Assembly: GCA_942490885.1 (NCBI GenBank)
Contig: CALNYT010000002.1
Location: 434,001 to 498,000 of the forward strand
DNA from: Oceanirhabdus sp942490885
GTDB lineage: Bacteria; Bacillota; Clostridia; Clostridiales; Clostridiaceae
Reading direction: 5' to 3'
DNA: 64,000 bases
In this document: positions 62,590 through 64,000 of the stretch, in pieces
Position numbering within the stretch: the first letter of the stretch is position 1
Layout: each line of letters starts with the position of its first letter
Made by a program: the position numbers and the translations under genes
Notes under the pieces: model-generated
What the model saw: only the letters and a program-made list of their open reading frames with translations
What the model was told of the DNA's origin: nothing
Database searches by the model: none

Positions 62590-64000
62590 ATGAAAAATTT
62601 TAATAGTGAAAAAAGTATAGAGGAGAGTAAACTAATCTATGACATCATTTTACTTAACAAAACGGTATATAGATTATTAATAGGATTTCTATTGAGGAAG
62701 GGTAAAAAATATAAAACAAAAATACTTAACATAATAACAAGAAAAATAAATAAAAAAATTGAGTATAAAATTAACAAAACAAGTTCTTTAGAAGAATTAT
62801 TTGATTTTTATAATTCTTCTAAAGGATACAAAAAATATTTAGTTGGGAGGAAGCTAAGTGCTAAACTCAAAGGTGTTGGTAATCTATCACAGAACCTCGA
62901 AATATTGAGAGAGATTTATAAATTTAAGCCTAAGATTAAATTTATAAAGAGAGAGATAGATATAATTATAGATAAATTAGATTTATTAAATGATGAGAGA
63001 TTTTGTGTGAGAAATAGAAATATTACTTATGTAGAGTATGATGTTATTAAAACCATATCTCAAGTGAAAAGTTTAAATGCAGTTAATACAAGTGAGCCAT
63101 ATTTAATAAATGGATATGGTATTAGAGGGAAATACTTATTTGAGGGTCAGCGAAATTGGGGAATAGAACCTATCATTTGTACTAGACCAGGTTTTCCAAA
63201 CGATTATAATGAGGTTACTTTAGAAGATTGTGTTATTAAAAAAGAGAGGATAAATGGAATAACTTATTATAGAAATAATACAAATGTATTTCAAAGATAT
63301 ACACCTTTAAAGGAATATATAAATGCATATACAGAAAGATTAGTTCAAATAGCTAAAGAGGAAAAAATTAATATAATTCATGCGGCATCTAATTATGTTA
63401 TTGGATTAGCTGCCTTAAGGTGTGCAGAGAAGATGAGAAAACCTTTTGTGTATGAAATTAGAGGATTATGGCATATTACAAGATTGGTTTCTATTCCAAA
63501 GTATAAGGATTCAGAAGATTATATGCTATCAGAAAGAATGGAGATATTTGTAGCTATGAAAGCGAATAAAGTGATTACAATTAGTGAAGCCTTAAAAAAA
63601 TGGTTAGTAAAAAGAGGTGTGGATCAAGGTAAAATTGTTGTAATACCTAATGGAGTGGATTCTAAAAAGATAGTTCCAATCAAGAAAAATTATATATTAA
63701 AGGGTAAGTACGTAAAAGAAGAAGATTTTATTATTGGATATATTGGTAGTGTAACAAAACTTGAAGGGTTACAAAATATTCTTAGGACATTAAAGATATT
63801 AAAAGGTGAAGGGTATAAAGACATTAAACTTATGATTGTAGGAGAAGGAAATTATTGTGAGACTCTTCAAAAACTTGCGAAAGAATTAGAAATCCATAGT
63901 CAGGTGATTTTTGCTGGAAAGATTTCTCACGATAAGGTAAATGATTATTATTCAATATTTGATATATGTGTTTTTCCCAGAGAAGATAAAGAAGTTTGTA
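62590..64000 (+). CDS. Glycosyltransferase, family 4, 3' end outside the window
   Basis: Opens at ATG 62590 behind ACGAGGGG and stays open to the last base (470 codons). An unusual helical N-terminal region of about 150 residues precedes a GT-B fold: YLINGYGIRGKYLFEG, NIIHAASNYVIGLAALRCAE, FVYEIRGLWHITRLV, VITISEALKKWLVKRG, VIPNGVDSKKI and IIGYIGSVTKLEGLQNIL. The active site segment and C terminus continue past the window. It is the fifth gene of the polysaccharide operon. Confidence 0.8.
   Translation, partial: MKNFNSEKSIEESKLIYDIILLNKTVYRLLIGFLLRKGKKYKTKILNIITRKINKKIEYKINKTSSLEELFDFYNSSKGYKKYLVGRKLSAKLKGVGNLSQNLEILREIYKFKPKIKFIKREIDIIIDKLDLLNDERFCVRNRNITYVEYDVIKTISQVKSLNAVNTSEPYLINGYGIRGKYLFEGQRNWGIEPIICTRPGFPNDYNEVTLEDCVIKKERINGITYYRNNTNVFQRYTPLKEYINAYTERLVQIAKEEKINIIHAASNYVIGLAALRCAEKMRKPFVYEIRGLWHITRLVSIPKYKDSEDYMLSERMEIFVAMKANKVITISEALKKWLVKRGVDQGKIVVIPNGVDSKKIVPIKKNYILKGKYVKEEDFIIGYIGSVTKLEGLQNILRTLKILKGEGYKDIKLMIVGEGNYCETLQKLAKELEIHSQVIFAGKISHDKVNDYYSIFDICVFPREDKEVC

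Overview
The window is AT-rich, gene-dense DNA from a low-GC Firmicute, most likely a spore-forming Clostridium or close relative. This rests on strong AT bias in third codon positions, AGGAGG-type ribosome binding sites, frequent TTG/GTG starts, a spore photoproduct lyase-like gene, and proteins of clostridial type (DUF1450, DUF1622, a UvsE-type endonuclease, a Cpr-like peptide-resistance module). No rRNA, tRNA, prophage or CRISPR array was seen. Both ends of the window cut genes.

Layout. (1) 1-15.2 kb: a Tad/Flp-pilus-like secretion locus. It has a TadZ-like protein, a CpaF-type ATPase, one large membrane protein that looks like TadB and TadC joined, a pilin-like protein and two anchored proteins. 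Large secreted proteins with bacterial Ig-like domains follow; one of them is split by a frameshift at a run of six G. (2) 15.3-22.2 kb: a CBS-domain protein, an ABC exporter behind a possible leader-peptide attenuator, a TruA-like protein lacking the catalytic Asp, UvsE, a transposase stub, a broken MerR gene and an SPL-like radical SAM protein. (3) 22.4-26.2 kb: a compact RiPP-type cluster in which an ABC exporter, a 42-residue cysteine-free precursor and a radical SAM/SPASM/TPR maturase follow a consensus promoter. (4) 26.2-26.8 kb: a CD3324-like gene broken by an insert of about 400 bp that looks like an IS200/IS605-type element reduced to its ends plus a TnpB guide-RNA-like right end. (5) 27-37.5 kb: a PAS histidine kinase, an EEP hydrolase, a Tet(M)-like ribosome protection GTPase, a PHP hydrolase, ManA, VanZ-RDD and a 2-hydroxyacid dehydrogenase. 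(6) 37.5-43.3 kb: a phosphoesterase and a Cpr/Lan-like ABC transporter with its two-component system; the kinase carries nine in-frame 18-bp repeats inside its ATPase region. (7) 43.3-58.3 kb: mostly single-gene housekeeping units, including a cis-prenyltransferase next to a CrtI-like desaturase, RNase Z, Nudix and GNAT proteins. This stretch is punctuated by a palindromic repeat family (GGGGACGGTTCATTAA arms). A REP-associated tyrosine transposase (RAYT) sits in the middle of the dense cluster. (8) 57-58.2 kb: a cobalamin riboswitch with terminator controlling a YitT-family membrane protein. (9) 58.3-64 kb: a surface-polysaccharide export operon (TagGH/Wzm-Wzt-like ABC, glycosyltransferases, UDP-sugar dehydrogenase) running off the end.

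The most novel-looking items are the RiPP cluster, the RAYT with ten palindromes, the transposase-less insertion, the B12-controlled YitT gene and the repeat-bearing histidine kinase. Functional names come from recognising motifs by eye; no database search was possible.
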